Shown piece after piece: positions 16,549 to 26,222 of a stretch of 64,000 nt of DNA. Source of the stretch: Pseudaestuariivita rosea (GTDB taxonomy: Bacteria > Pseudomonadota > Alphaproteobacteria > Rhodobacterales > Rhodobacteraceae); contig NZ_JACNMP010000017.1 of NCBI RefSeq assembly GCF_017592335.1, positions 1-64,000 of the forward strand. The letters are read 5' to 3'. The notes under the pieces were generated by a model. The model did no database searches. It saw nothing but the letters and a program-made list of their open reading frames with translations, and was not told where the DNA came from. The position numbers and the translations under genes are program-made. Every line of letters starts with the position of its first letter. Position 1 is the first letter of the stretch.

Positions 16549-18867
16549 TTATTGCAATTGTTTTTGAACGGTCGAGGTCAGTTCGGTCAATGAAAACGGC
16601 TTGGGCAGAAAAACCGAATTCGGGATGTCCGCCTGATCGTCGGAAAACGAATCCTCGGCATAGCCGGACACAAAGACGACTTTTACATCTGGACGTTTTT
16701 CCAAGGCAGATTTTACCCATGTCGGCCCGTCGAGGCCCGGCATGATCACATCGGTCACAAACAGGTCGATATCCAGCGTTTCGTCTTCCAGAATGTCCAG
16801 GGCTTGCTCGGCGCTATCAGCTTCGATCACCGTATAGCCCCGTAGCTGCAACGCCCGGGACGCAAAGGCGCGCACTGGGGCTTCATCTTCGACCAGCATG
16901 ATAACGCCGTCCCCTTGGCGGTCGCTTTGCTCTTTCGGCTCGGCGCTTTGCACGATGGGGGCATGGGCATCCAGCGGCCTTTCATGTGCAGGGAAATAAA
17001 GTGTGAAGGTCGTACCAGATCCAACGACGCTGTCGACAAAAATGTAGCCGCCTGTCTGTTTGACAATACCATAGGCCGTTGACAGCCCAAGTCCCGTGCC
17101 TTCGCCCGTGCGTTTGGTGGTGTAGAACGGCTCAAAGATCTTCGTCAGCTTTTCGGGTGGAATGCCCACGCCCTGATCGGACACCTTAACCGTCACATAA
17201 TGACCTGCGGGCACGACGGCGCGGTCACGTTCTAGCGGGCCGGACAGAATGCGCGATTTCGTCTCGATCATGATCTCGCCGCCATCGGGCATCGCATCGC
17301 GGGCATTCACGACCAGGTTCATCAGAACCTGTTCCAGCTGGCGTTTGTCCGCTCGGATGGGTGACAAGCCCGCATCATGGATCAGTGACAGCGTGATTTT
17401 TTCACCGACAAGACGGTTCAGAAGATGCGTCAGATCTGACAGTGTGTCGCGCAGATCCATCGTTTCGGGTTGCAGATTTTGTTTACGTGAAAAAGCCAGC
17501 AACTGCCCGACAAGGCTGGCGGCACGGTTGGCGTTTTGATTGATCTGAACCAGATCGCCGTAGTCCGGATCCCCCTGATCATGCCGCAAAAGCAGCAGAT
17601 CGCAGTGACCCGAGATTGCCGTCAGCAAGTTATTGAAATCATGGGCCACGCCACCGGCAAGCTGACCAATAGCCTGCATTTTCTGGCTTTGTACAAACTG
17701 GGCCTCAAGTGTTTTGAATTCGGTCGCGTCATTTAAAACGGCGATCAGGGCCGGTTTGCCGTCGTCCATGATACGGCTAAGCGTGATCTGGACGTATTTG
17801 TCATGATCGTCATTTTTGACCTTCAGGACTTCGGCGTGCAACAGGCCGCGACCGTCCAAAGTGTCGGCGATCCAGTCGGTCACCGCGCGCCCCAGCCCTT
17901 CGACCAGATCGCTCAGCCGCACGCCATTCTGGATCGGCTGATCAAAAATATCCTGCGCCGATGCGTTATGCGCGACGATCTTTCCATCGGGGCTGATTTT
18001 CAGCAAGGGCACCGGCAAGACCTGAAATAGGGTCCAGTTCGCCTCGCCTGTTCCGTCGGGTTTGGCGTTGGGTGTCAGATAAATCTCTCGCCGTCCACCG
18101 ACGCTGTCAATGGCGGCCACACGGACAGAAATCAGCCCGGTCGCGCTGTCGATGGTATGAACGCCGCCGTGGCGCAGCGGAAGGTCGACAAAGACCTGCC
18201 CCAACGCTTTGGGTGTCTGGCCGAGCAGTGTCTTCATCGCATCGTTCGCAAAAAGGACCGTGCCCGATGTATTTGTCGTCATCATCGGCAGATGTATGGC
18301 GTCCAGACCGCGGACCGGAGGGGCGGTGTCTTCGATTTCCTCAATGCGCCACAGGAAATGACGGGTCCCGATCAGATGAACCGAAAGCCGCATATGACCC
18401 TGACGCGTTATGACCTCTTCCAGTGCCGATCCGGCTGTTAGCGTTTTGTTTTGCAAACGAAAAAGAACAGCCGAGGGATTGGCAAAGAGGCGTTTCAGAT
18501 AGTCCGCAAGCGGTTTGCCCTGCCATTCATCGCCATCTGGCAAGGCGGCTTTGTTCTGATATTCGACGATACCATCGGTGTTTGTCAGGTAACAGTTCGC
18601 GCTGTCATGTTGGACAAATTCTGCGACACCCCGTGCGGTTCGGGTTTCGCGGCGTAGGGCCAGATGTGTGATGCACCATATCAGGCCAGCCAGGCAAAGA
18701 AAAATACCGGACAGGCCCAAGACAAGCGTGAATGTCAGAGGATCGCTTAGGAATGCTGAGACGGCAATCAAGACAATTCCCGTCAACAACATCAGCCGCG
18801 TCTGGGGCGACAAACGCAAAGCCATGTGAACAATTGGCTTCATTGATATCGACGGACTCGTCAACAC
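16549..18867 (-). CDS. cckA: Hybrid histidine kinase CckA
   Basis: 772 residues. Two membrane segments lie near residues 24-42 and 47-67, then PAS-like regions, then the dimerisation and phosphoacceptor domain with H409 in AIGQLAGGVAHDFNN, an ATPase domain (NLVVNARDAMPDGG; GVGIPPEKLTKIFEPF; TGLGLSTAYGIVKQ), and a C-terminal receiver with D706 in FVTDVIMPG. This order and the H-box sequence match CckA of alphaproteobacteria, which phosphorylates CtrA through ChpT and in Rhodobacterales governs motility and gene transfer agent release. A perfect CtrA box lies 45 bases upstream at 18912-18926, suggesting feedback control. The receiver and kinase residues are all intact. Confidence 0.93.
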   Translation of the reverse strand: MLTSPSISMKPIVHMALRLSPQTRLMLLTGIVLIAVSAFLSDPLTFTLVLGLSGIFLCLAGLIWCITHLALRRETRTARGVAEFVQHDSANCYLTNTDGIVEYQNKAALPDGDEWQGKPLADYLKRLFANPSAVLFRLQNKTLTAGSALEEVITRQGHMRLSVHLIGTRHFLWRIEEIEDTAPPVRGLDAIHLPMMTTNTSGTVLFANDAMKTLLGQTPKALGQVFVDLPLRHGGVHTIDSATGLISVRVAAIDSVGGRREIYLTPNAKPDGTGEANWTLFQVLPVPLLKISPDGKIVAHNASAQDIFDQPIQNGVRLSDLVEGLGRAVTDWIADTLDGRGLLHAEVLKVKNDDHDKYVQITLSRIMDDGKPALIAVLNDATEFKTLEAQFVQSQKMQAIGQLAGGVAHDFNNLLTAISGHCDLLLLRHDQGDPDYGDLVQINQNANRAASLVGQLLAFSRKQNLQPETMDLRDTLSDLTHLLNRLVGEKITLSLIHDAGLSPIRADKRQLEQVLMNLVVNARDAMPDGGEIMIETKSRILSGPLERDRAVVPAGHYVTVKVSDQGVGIPPEKLTKIFEPFYTTKRTGEGTGLGLSTAYGIVKQTGGYIFVDSVVGSGTTFTLYFPAHERPLDAHAPIVQSAEPKEQSDRQGDGVIMLVEDEAPVRAFASRALQLRGYTVIEADSAEQALDILEDETLDIDLFVTDVIMPGLDGPTWVKSALEKRPDVKVVFVSGYAEDSFSDDQADIPNSVFLPKPFSLTELTSTVQKQLQ

Positions 18868-18911
18868 ATACTCCGATCAACTTACACTTCGTGCTTATCA
18901 CGCCGTAAGTC

Positions 18912-18926
18912 TTAACAGTGCCTTAA
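18912..18926 (-). promoter_or_regulatory. CtrA box upstream of cckA
   Basis: The minus strand reads TTAAGGCACTGTTAA, a perfect TTAA-N7-TTAA, the CtrA binding consensus. It lies 45-59 bases upstream of the cckA start, in the short gap before rsmB. The match is exact, but TTAA pairs can arise by chance in this AT-rich gap. Confidence 0.6.
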
Positions 18927-18955
18927 TTGGTTGGTTTTTTCAACTTCAGATTGAT

Positions 18956-20113
18956 TTAATTTTGACGCAGGGTGGCGCGGAAAAATCCGTCGCCGCCGTC
19001 AAGGGGCGTCAGAAGGCGGCGATCATCGCAGGCCCAGGATGGATTGCGCGTCAGAAAACTGTCGATCTGAGCATGATTTTCCTGTGGCAGAAGTGAGCAT
19101 GTCAGATAGATCAGCGCGCCCGTCTGCGACACGAGTTTTGCCGCATCGTCCAATATATCAGCCTGTTTTTGGGTCAAATCCCGCAGGCGATCCGGTGTCA
19201 GGCGCCATTTGGCGTCGGGCGTGCGCCGCCATGCGCCGCTGCCGGAACAAGGCGCATCGACGACAACCAGATCAAACGGTGCTTGCGCAGCCAATGCCTC
19301 AGTTTTTAAAATATCAATCCGTGTCCCTGCACGTTTTGCGCGAACCGGAATATCTTGCAGTCGACGATGATTGATATCGTGGGCGTAGACATCGAATCCC
19401 TTTGCCGCCAGCGCCAGGCTTTTGCCGCCCCCGCCCGCGCAGTAATCCAGAACGCGACCGGTCTGAACAGGCAGATCCGTCAGAACGGCCTGACTGGCGA
19501 CGTCCTGCAGCTCAACCAGGCCATCCAGATAGGCGGCGCTGGTTTGGATGCGTTTTGTCTGATGGGTGACCTCAAGTGCTGTTGGGGCCAAGGCATGGGG
19601 GTGTGTCTCAATACCATCGGCCCGCAGTGCATCCTGGGCCGCGGTCAGTGTCGTTCGTGCGGTATTCACCCGCAGAAAAACCGGCGCGCGGTGCTGCATC
19701 AGGGTGCAGATGTCGGTGAAATCGGGCCCCAGGCTGGACTGAAGGGCAGGATGCAGCCAGTCGGGCATATCGACGGTGGCATCCGGTCTATCATGGCGCA
19801 GGGCCACATGTTCGGCATCTGACAGGGGGGCAGGGGCGTGACCGATACCAGAGAAAATCTCTTTTATATCTGTATCGTGGGTCATGGTCAGGCCGATCAT
19901 AAGGCCACGCCCCGTCAACCCGCCGCCCATATGGGCCAGTGAATTGCGCTGCCGCAGCGTGTCGAACACCAGGTCACGGATGGCCTGACGATCTTTTGAC
20001 CCCGCAAACCGATGCTGACGTGCCCAGGTGGTCAGCACGCGTTCAGCCGGGGCGTCATTCAGAATATCGTCCAGGATCTCAATCGCGGCGGCGACGCGGG
20101 CGGCGGGGGTCAT
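18956..20113 (-). CDS. RsmB-family rRNA (cytosine-C5)-methyltransferase
   Basis: 385 residues. An N-terminal NusB-like region (about 1-130) is followed by a SAM-dependent methyltransferase domain: LDYCAGGGGKSLALA is motif I, VDAPCSGSGAWRRTPDAKWR holds the first cysteine and LTCSLLPQEN the second, together the two-cysteine signature of m5C methyltransferases. It most likely methylates C967 of 16S rRNA, but RsmB and RsmF-like paralogues cannot be told apart for certain. Same strand as cckA, with an 88-base gap that carries the CtrA box. Confidence 0.85.
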   Translation of the reverse strand: MTPAARVAAAIEILDDILNDAPAERVLTTWARQHRFAGSKDRQAIRDLVFDTLRQRNSLAHMGGGLTGRGLMIGLTMTHDTDIKEIFSGIGHAPAPLSDAEHVALRHDRPDATVDMPDWLHPALQSSLGPDFTDICTLMQHRAPVFLRVNTARTTLTAAQDALRADGIETHPHALAPTALEVTHQTKRIQTSAAYLDGLVELQDVASQAVLTDLPVQTGRVLDYCAGGGGKSLALAAKGFDVYAHDINHRRLQDIPVRAKRAGTRIDILKTEALAAQAPFDLVVVDAPCSGSGAWRRTPDAKWRLTPDRLRDLTQKQADILDDAAKLVSQTGALIYLTCSLLPQENHAQIDSFLTRNPSWACDDRRLLTPLDGGDGFFRATLRQN

Positions 20114-20160
20114 GGGAACGGGGTGCTTTCAGTTGCGGCTGAAACGACGCAATACCTGTA

Positions 20161-21249
20161 TTATTGTTTGAACAAAACCAAAGATCTTTCGTCCCACCGC
20201 ACTTTGGTCTTTTCACCGCGTTGCAACACATGGCGCCCCACCAGGTTTTTCATCGAAATCGTCACCGGGCGTTCGATATTTTGAAGACGGACGTCGTAGT
20301 AGGTCATGTCACCGTAATAGGCGACCTCCTCGACTTGACCATCGATCAGATTACCCGTGTCGGTGTCGTTTTCAAAGGCAATGGCCATGGTTTCCGGCCG
20401 GATGCCCACATGAGTTTGCCCGGTCTTGGCCCCCGCCGGGCATTGATCTGGTGTCAGCATGACGGGGCCAAGCCCCGCCACATCGACCGCGATGCGGGCG
20501 CCCACGGCTATTTTGACCTCGGCCGGTAAAATGTTCATCACGCCGATGAATTCGCCCACCTGTCGGCTGATCGGTCGGCGATAAAGCGTCTGCGGGTCGG
20601 CCAGTTGCGCGATCTGGCCTTCGAACATCACAGCGATGCGGTCGGACATGATCAGCGCCTCTTCCTGATCATGGGTGACGAGGATGAAGGTGATCCCGAC
20701 CTGTCGCTGCAGCCTGCGCAATTCGCTTTGCATCTGTTCGCGCAGCTTTTTGTCCAGCGCCGACAGCGGTTCATCCAACAGCAGGACCTTGGGTTTCAGG
20801 ATCAGTGCACGTGCCAAAGCCACCCGTTGACGCTGACCCCCGGACAGAGCATGGGCCGCGCGCTTGCCGTATCCGTCCAGTCCGACCATATCCAGAGCAT
20901 CTTCGACCAGTGTGTTGCGCGCGGCAGCGTTCAGATCCTTGCGGCGGCGCAGACCAAAGGCCACGTTCTGTGCGACGTTCAGGTGGGGAAAAATCGCGTA
21001 GCTTTGAAAAACCATGTTCGTCGGGCGGCGGTTGGCCGGGACATTTGCCATCGGCTGACCGTCGATGGTGACGGTGCCGTCGGTGACATCCTCAAACCCT
21101 GCAATTGTACGCAAAAGGGTGGTCTTGCCGCAGCCCGACGGGCCCAGAAGCGAAAAGAATTCGCCTGCCTGAATATCCAGGTTGATCCCACGAAGGGCGT
21201 GGTAGTCGCCATAATGCTTTTCAACGCCCTGTAGCGTGATCATGGTCAT
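20161..21249 (-). CDS. potA: Polyamine-type ABC transporter, ATP-binding protein
   Basis: 362 residues. Walker A GPSGCGKTTLL, signature LSGGQRQRVALARAL, Walker B VLLLDEPLSALD and the C-terminal TOBE-type domain (residues about 270-362) mark the spermidine/putrescine class of ATPases. ATG 21249 overlaps the stop of the permease gene at 21246 by 4 bases; a longer frame to 21402 would run through that permease and is not credible. It completes a transporter with the two permeases that follow upstream. The substrate-binding gene is not in this window, so putrescine, spermidine or another compound is not settled. Confidence 0.9.
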   Translation of the reverse strand: MTMITLQGVEKHYGDYHALRGINLDIQAGEFFSLLGPSGCGKTTLLRTIAGFEDVTDGTVTIDGQPMANVPANRRPTNMVFQSYAIFPHLNVAQNVAFGLRRRKDLNAAARNTLVEDALDMVGLDGYGKRAAHALSGGQRQRVALARALILKPKVLLLDEPLSALDKKLREQMQSELRRLQRQVGITFILVTHDQEEALIMSDRIAVMFEGQIAQLADPQTLYRRPISRQVGEFIGVMNILPAEVKIAVGARIAVDVAGLGPVMLTPDQCPAGAKTGQTHVGIRPETMAIAFENDTDTGNLIDGQVEEVAYYGDMTYYDVRLQNIERPVTISMKNLVGRHVLQRGEKTKVRWDERSLVLFKQ

Positions 21250-22058
21250 AAAAAGCCCCCTTTGTCTTTCAGGCCCGCACGTCGTAACCCATAGCGCCGC
21301 ATGGTTTCCGCCAGGATCAGGATCAGGATCGACAGAACCACCAGGATGGTGCCCAATGCCATCACCACTGGCAATCGCTGCGGAAACCTTAGCTGGCTCC
21401 ATAGGTAAACCGGCAAGGTCGGGTCGGTTCCGCTTAGGAAAAAGGCGATGATGAACTCATCCAGACTGATCGTGAACGAAATCAGCAAAGATGAGATAAT
21501 GCCTGGCATCACAAGCGGCAGGGTGATCAGACGGAAGGTATTCCACTGGGTTTCCCCCAGATCATGCGCGGCCTCTTCGATCGCCGGGTCCAGATTTTGA
21601 AAGCTGGAATTCAGGATAGCGATACAGAAGGGTGTACAGATCAGGACATGGCCCATGATGACCGTCCACAGGCTGATGCCCAGACCGACATTCATGAAGA
21701 CGATCAGCAGCGAAACAGCGACGATGATTTCGGGCAGGACCAGTGGCAGCATGATCAGACCCATGATGCCGCGTTGGGCGGGAAACCGATAGCGGGTGGC
21801 CGCCCGCGCGGCACAAATCCCAAGCAGCGTTGAAAAGACCGCCGTGATCGACGCAACAATCAGGCTGTTGATCACACTTTCATGCAGCGCGGTTGATCGT
21901 GCAGCGAAAAGCTCGGTGAACCATCTGGTTGTTCCGCCCTGCAAGGGAAAGGCAATAATCGTGCCGTCATTGAAGGCAAAGATGGGCAACAGCGCGATGG
22001 GTGCGTAAAGAAATACCAGATAGACAAACGCATAGATACGCAGGCTGCGTCCACTCAT
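21246..22058 (-). CDS. Polyamine-type ABC transporter, permease (PotC-like)
   Basis: 270 residues with about six membrane segments and the EAA loop EEAAHDLGETQWNTFRLITLPL, which contacts the ATPase. Its place as the second permease, and its sequence, fit PotC/PotI. It overlaps the ATPase start by 4 bases and is overlapped in turn by the first permease at 22055-22058, so the three genes are translationally coupled. Confidence 0.9.
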   Translation of the reverse strand: MSGRSLRIYAFVYLVFLYAPIALLPIFAFNDGTIIAFPLQGGTTRWFTELFAARSTALHESVINSLIVASITAVFSTLLGICAARAATRYRFPAQRGIMGLIMLPLVLPEIIVAVSLLIVFMNVGLGISLWTVIMGHVLICTPFCIAILNSSFQNLDPAIEEAAHDLGETQWNTFRLITLPLVMPGIISSLLISFTISLDEFIIAFFLSGTDPTLPVYLWSQLRFPQRLPVVMALGTILVVLSILILILAETMRRYGLRRAGLKDKGGFL

Positions 22059-22918
22059 CGTTGTGTCCTTAGAAAGGGCCTGTTCAGGACCAGAAGGATC
22101 AGCGCAATTACCGTGACGCTTGCCATTGTCAGCACTGATAATGTTGCGCCCATGGGCTGATTGTCCAACCGCATGAATTGCAGCTGGATCATGTTGGCAA
22201 TCATGGTGCCGCCGGGGCCACCAACCTGTTCCGGCGTAACATAGTCGCCCACCGTCGGGATGAACACGATCAGAATGCTGGCCAGAACCCCCGGCATCGC
22301 CAGCGGCAGGGTCACGCGGATAAATGTCGTCAGGCGGTTTTCGCCCAGATCCCGTGACGCCTCAAGCAGCGATCGGTCAATTTTTTCCAGTGCTACAAAG
22401 ATCGGCAGAATGGCAAAGGGCGCAAAGGCATGGGCCAGTGTGATGACGACGGCTGTCGGATTATACAGGATGAACTGAAGCGGTGTTTCGATGAGGCCCA
22501 ATCCCATCAGGCTGGAATTCACAACTCCGTTGAAGCCCAGGATCACTTTCCACAGAAATACCCGGATCAGATAGCTGGTCCAGAACGGAATGGTGATCAG
22601 AAAAAGCCAAAGGGATTTATGTCTGGGCGATACATGGAAGCTGATGAAATAGGCAATCGGAAAGGCCAGCAAGACAGTCACCACCGTCACCGCGCCTGAA
22701 ATCAGCAAAGACCGGCGCAGAAGCTCGGGGTAGATGGGGTCATTGAAAGCCTCGGCGTAATTCGACAGTGTGAAGGTCGCCTCGGTCGGGTTGTCGGGCT
22801 GCGGCAGGAAGCTGAACAGCAATATCATCCCCAAAGGCCCCGCCAGCAGCAAAACTGCGTATAAAAGCGGTGGACTGACCAGTTTCAGACCTTTGATTGT
22901 ATGAGTATCTGACGGCAT
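22055..22918 (-). CDS. Polyamine-type ABC transporter, permease (PotB-like)
   Basis: 287 residues, six membrane segments, EAA loop LEASRDLGENRLTTFIRVTLPLAMPG. It is the first gene of the potBCA run on the minus strand. No periplasmic binding protein precedes it; upstream is a 204-base divergent region and then a GGDEF-EAL gene on the other strand. The binding protein must be encoded elsewhere, or the transporter shares one. Confidence 0.9.
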   Translation of the reverse strand: MPSDTHTIKGLKLVSPPLLYAVLLLAGPLGMILLFSFLPQPDNPTEATFTLSNYAEAFNDPIYPELLRRSLLISGAVTVVTVLLAFPIAYFISFHVSPRHKSLWLFLITIPFWTSYLIRVFLWKVILGFNGVVNSSLMGLGLIETPLQFILYNPTAVVITLAHAFAPFAILPIFVALEKIDRSLLEASRDLGENRLTTFIRVTLPLAMPGVLASILIVFIPTVGDYVTPEQVGGPGGTMIANMIQLQFMRLDNQPMGATLSVLTMASVTVIALILLVLNRPFLRTQR

Positions 22919-23062
22919 CTTAAGCTTATCTCACATCAAATTTGACCAGACGGAAAGCAAAAAGATGCGAACCGTTCGAATGAAGCTTTAGGGATTTTAA
23001 CCATGTTTCAAGCCACTTAGAGACGGATTTTCGACAAATGACGTTCCTCCGCCCGGCAAATG

Positions 23063-23077
23063 TTAAGCATTGATTAA
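23063..23077 (+). promoter_or_regulatory. CtrA box upstream of the GGDEF-EAL gene
   Basis: TTAAGCATTGATTAA is a perfect TTAA-N7-TTAA CtrA consensus, 46 bases before the ATG at 23123. A poorer second site (TTAA-N7-TAAC) follows at 23097-23111, and TTAACC is present at 22997-23002. The region is divergent from potB. Confidence 0.6.
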
Positions 23078-23122
23078 GAAACGCGCATTAGGGTTGTTAA
23101 CATTCTCTAACGGAGCCTCAAG

Positions 23123-25522
23123 ATGAAATTCCGCATCCTGTCTGGATTTTTCGGCCGCGTTGGTGACCAGATGATGACAAGGCTGCTCAATCGCGGTGAT
23201 ACATCCGAGGGCGCGGAAATCAGTCAAGATATGACGGGCGTCATTCGCGGGGCGCAGTTTTCGGCAATATTGTCGGTGACCCCAACGATGATGATCGCAA
23301 ACCTGTGCAATGCCATCGCCCTTTTGATCCTGGAGGTCAGTCTGAACAACATGACACCAGTGACCGCGCTATGGTGTCTGTTGGTGTGTTCTTTTGTAAT
23401 CAAGGGCTTTACTGGTGTGAAACGGATCAGGAAAACCGGGTTTCGGCACAGTGTCAGCAGTCGCGCAACGGGTGCTATTGTGACGTCGTCGGTCTTTCTG
23501 GCCATCGTCTGGATGTATCCGGTTTTATACATCATGCCTCAGGGCGGGCTGCTTGAGGTGGCCTTCATCGCTGCTTTGACAGCAGGGATGATCGCAGGCG
23601 GCGCTTTGTCGCTTTACCCCCTGCCATTGGCCGCCATGCTGTATTCCGGCATGCTATTCACGGCATCAGTGGTTGGGTTGATCATCAGCGGCGTTGATCA
23701 GCTTGGGCCATTCCTGATCGTCATGGGGGCTTTTTTCGCGGTCGTCGTATCCTCAAGCAACAGGCATACGGGCCTTTTCCTGTCTGAGTTCAAAGGCAAA
23801 ATCGATGCCGAGCGACAACGCGATATGATCTCATTGCTATTGGGTCAGTTTCATCAGAACAGCGGGTCGTGGCTGTGGCAGGCCGATAAGAATATGGTGT
23901 TTTCCACCACGTCCAAACCTTTGTTGCTGGCGCTTGGATTTTCGGAAAATGTGTCTCAGATGCCGAAGATCAGTGAATTTCTGAACATGATTTCGGCGCG
24001 CGCTGCGGATGATCGGTATCAGGATCAATTTGAAATTCTGAACAGCGGTGCATCCTTGGTGGGTGGTCAGTTCGAGGTCAAAGTCAAAGCCCAGGATCTG
24101 CACGGGCGTGAACGTGTTTTGATCATTGCAGGCAGCCGGGCTAATGACGACACGAACCTGACATTGGGCTATCAGGGCTATGTCAAAGACATCACGCAAG
24201 AGGCCAAGGCGAATGCGCGGGTGCATTATCTGGCGACCCATGATGTGGCGACAGGCATCTTCAACTATGCCGAGTTCTGTCGTCGATCCAGTGAATTCAT
24301 CGAGGCTGTTCCAGGGCCGGATACGGTGATCCTTTTCCTGTTTGTCGACTCGGATAACCTGAAATCGGTCAACGATAATTTTGGTCATGCAGCAGGCGAC
24401 AAACTGATCGAAACCGTCGCGGACCGGATTGGTCAGTTGGTCGGGCAGGACGGTCTGGTTGGACGCAAAGGCGGTGACGAATTCCTGGTCTGTAAAAGTT
24501 TCGATACCGATCAAGACGCGCGGGCCTTTGCACATTGCGTGCATGAAGCCCTGAGTCGCGGGTTGGATCACAAGGGGCGTTCGGTACCGTTGAGTTGCAG
24601 CATTGGTGTCAGCCTGCAAACAGCCCTGGAAGCAAACCCGGCCGAGCTAGAGCTTGAAGCGGACCGCGCGCTTTATCGTGCGAAAATGGCCGGCAAAGCG
24701 CGGCTTGTGTTCTATGACGCAAAGATGGGCGAAGAACTGAAGCAGGAAAGACAACTGGCCCTTGATCTGAAATCGGCCATAGATAAAGGGCAGCTTAACC
24801 TGGTGTTCCAGCCTTTTGTTTCCGTAAACGGCCAAAACATCGTGGGCGCCGAGGCGCTGTTGCGCTGGCAGCACCCCGTTTTCGGCCCCATCAGGCCGGA
24901 CAAGATCGTCAAATTGGCCGCAGAAGAAGGCTGCAGTTTCGACCTGGCGCTATATGTTCTGCAAAATGCGATCTCGACCGCGTCCACTTGGCCTGATCCG
25001 ATCTTTGTGTCGGTCAACATCACCGCAAGTGAACTGCAAGACAGCCGGTTTTCATCCGAGGTGATCCATCTGTTGCAGGCCATTGATTTCGCGCCAGATC
25101 GCCTTTGTATCGAGATCACAGAATCCGAGGTGCTTGAAACAAGTGATGCTGTGGCCAACAACCTTCGCAAGCTAAGACAGGAAGGAATTTCAATCGCCGT
25201 CGATGATTTCGGCGCGGGCTATTCGTCGCTGAGTTATCTGCATAAATACCCCGCCGATTGCGTCAAGGTTGACCGATCACTGGTCACCAACTGTGATCTG
25301 CGCCAAAACGGACAGGTCGTCTTAAGTGCGGTTCACAAGATGATCCACGCCACAGGATCCAGGATCATCATCGAAGGGGTCGAGACGCAGGAAGAACTGC
25401 AGGTGGTCAAAGCCGCAGGATATGGAATCGTGCAAGGGTATATCTTCTACAAACCCATGCCTGCAGAGGATCTTATCCCCCTTTTTAACAATGACAGCGA
25501 TGTGAAGGCAAAGATGGCATAG
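23123..25522 (+). CDS. Membrane-bound GGDEF-EAL c-di-GMP protein
   Basis: 799 residues. Hydrophobic segments at about residues 50-200 (several helices) form the membrane part, then a PAS-like stretch around 230-360. The diguanylate cyclase domain has an intact GGDEF at 451-455 with its DSDNLKSVNDNFGH metal site, and the phosphodiesterase domain has EAL at 575-577, NITASEL, DDFGAGYSSLSYL and KVDRSLV. Both active sites look complete, so it could both make and degrade cyclic di-GMP; which dominates cannot be seen. A perfect CtrA box is in the promoter, and related proteins in Roseobacters are part of the CtrA regulon. Confidence 0.9.
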   Translation: MKFRILSGFFGRVGDQMMTRLLNRGDTSEGAEISQDMTGVIRGAQFSAILSVTPTMMIANLCNAIALLILEVSLNNMTPVTALWCLLVCSFVIKGFTGVKRIRKTGFRHSVSSRATGAIVTSSVFLAIVWMYPVLYIMPQGGLLEVAFIAALTAGMIAGGALSLYPLPLAAMLYSGMLFTASVVGLIISGVDQLGPFLIVMGAFFAVVVSSSNRHTGLFLSEFKGKIDAERQRDMISLLLGQFHQNSGSWLWQADKNMVFSTTSKPLLLALGFSENVSQMPKISEFLNMISARAADDRYQDQFEILNSGASLVGGQFEVKVKAQDLHGRERVLIIAGSRANDDTNLTLGYQGYVKDITQEAKANARVHYLATHDVATGIFNYAEFCRRSSEFIEAVPGPDTVILFLFVDSDNLKSVNDNFGHAAGDKLIETVADRIGQLVGQDGLVGRKGGDEFLVCKSFDTDQDARAFAHCVHEALSRGLDHKGRSVPLSCSIGVSLQTALEANPAELELEADRALYRAKMAGKARLVFYDAKMGEELKQERQLALDLKSAIDKGQLNLVFQPFVSVNGQNIVGAEALLRWQHPVFGPIRPDKIVKLAAEEGCSFDLALYVLQNAISTASTWPDPIFVSVNITASELQDSRFSSEVIHLLQAIDFAPDRLCIEITESEVLETSDAVANNLRKLRQEGISIAVDDFGAGYSSLSYLHKYPADCVKVDRSLVTNCDLRQNGQVVLSAVHKMIHATGSRIIIEGVETQEELQVVKAAGYGIVQGYIFYKPMPAEDLIPLFNNDSDVKAKMA

Positions 25523-25556
25523 ACCGTGTTCGGACTATGCCACGTGATTTGCGATC

Positions 25557-26201
25557 TTATTCGATGATAATTGCGGGGCTTTCCGGGGCCGGTGCGGGTT
25601 CGGCCGCGGGGCTTTCTGGTGCTGCGGGGCCGCAATCCCCCTGAAGTGTCTGATACTGCTGCCGCAGCCAGCTCAACGCCTGTTCCGGGTCGCGATCTTC
25701 GATTTGACCCGTCAGCGATGCAAAGACCTCGGATGACCGAGAGTCGTTGATCATTGCATAGCCGGATGGGTTCCCATCTGCATCGACCGATCCACCCAGG
25801 GCAATATCATAGACAAAAAATGCAATTGCGACCAGCAACAGCCCACGGATCACCCCGAACAAAAAGCCCAGACCGCGGTCAATCCCGCTGAGCGAAGATC
25901 GTTGTATCATGCCAGACAAAAGCGGCGTGAAAAGTGAAAAGACAACCAAAGCTGCTGCAAAGACTGCGGCTGCTGCAACGATAATCGCTATCTCGCAGCT
26001 GTCACCGACAAAATCGCCGACCACAGGAACCTCTTTCACCAGCGGTTCGACCTGAGGTGTCAGCAAAAATGCCGCAACGGCTGCACCGATCCAACCGACA
26101 ATCGCCATTGCTTCGCGGACAAATCCACGGGAATAGGCCAAAATGGCAGACACGATAACCAAAACGACGACGCCGCCGTCAACAATGTTAAAACCTTCCA
26201 T
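25557..26201 (-). CDS. CvpA-family membrane protein
   Basis: 214 residues with four hydrophobic segments in the first 150 residues (VVVLVIVSAILAYSRGFVREA is the CvpA start). A Pro/Ala/Glu-rich tail ends the protein (APESPAAEPAPAPESPA). CvpA is named from colicin V production and is linked to envelope integrity; the gene usually stands before purF. Here purF is absent and the next gene is the convergent GGDEF-EAL gene 34 bases away. It lies 21 bases after radA, as the last gene of the alr-mla-pqiA-radA-cvpA run. Confidence 0.85.
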   Translation of the reverse strand: MEGFNIVDGGVVVLVIVSAILAYSRGFVREAMAIVGWIGAAVAAFLLTPQVEPLVKEVPVVGDFVGDSCEIAIIVAAAAVFAAALVVFSLFTPLLSGMIQRSSLSGIDRGLGFLFGVIRGLLLVAIAFFVYDIALGGSVDADGNPSGYAMINDSRSSEVFASLTGQIEDRDPEQALSWLRQQYQTLQGDCGPAAPESPAAEPAPAPESPAIIIE

Positions 26202-26222
26202 TCCCTCGCTCCTTTGGTCGCG

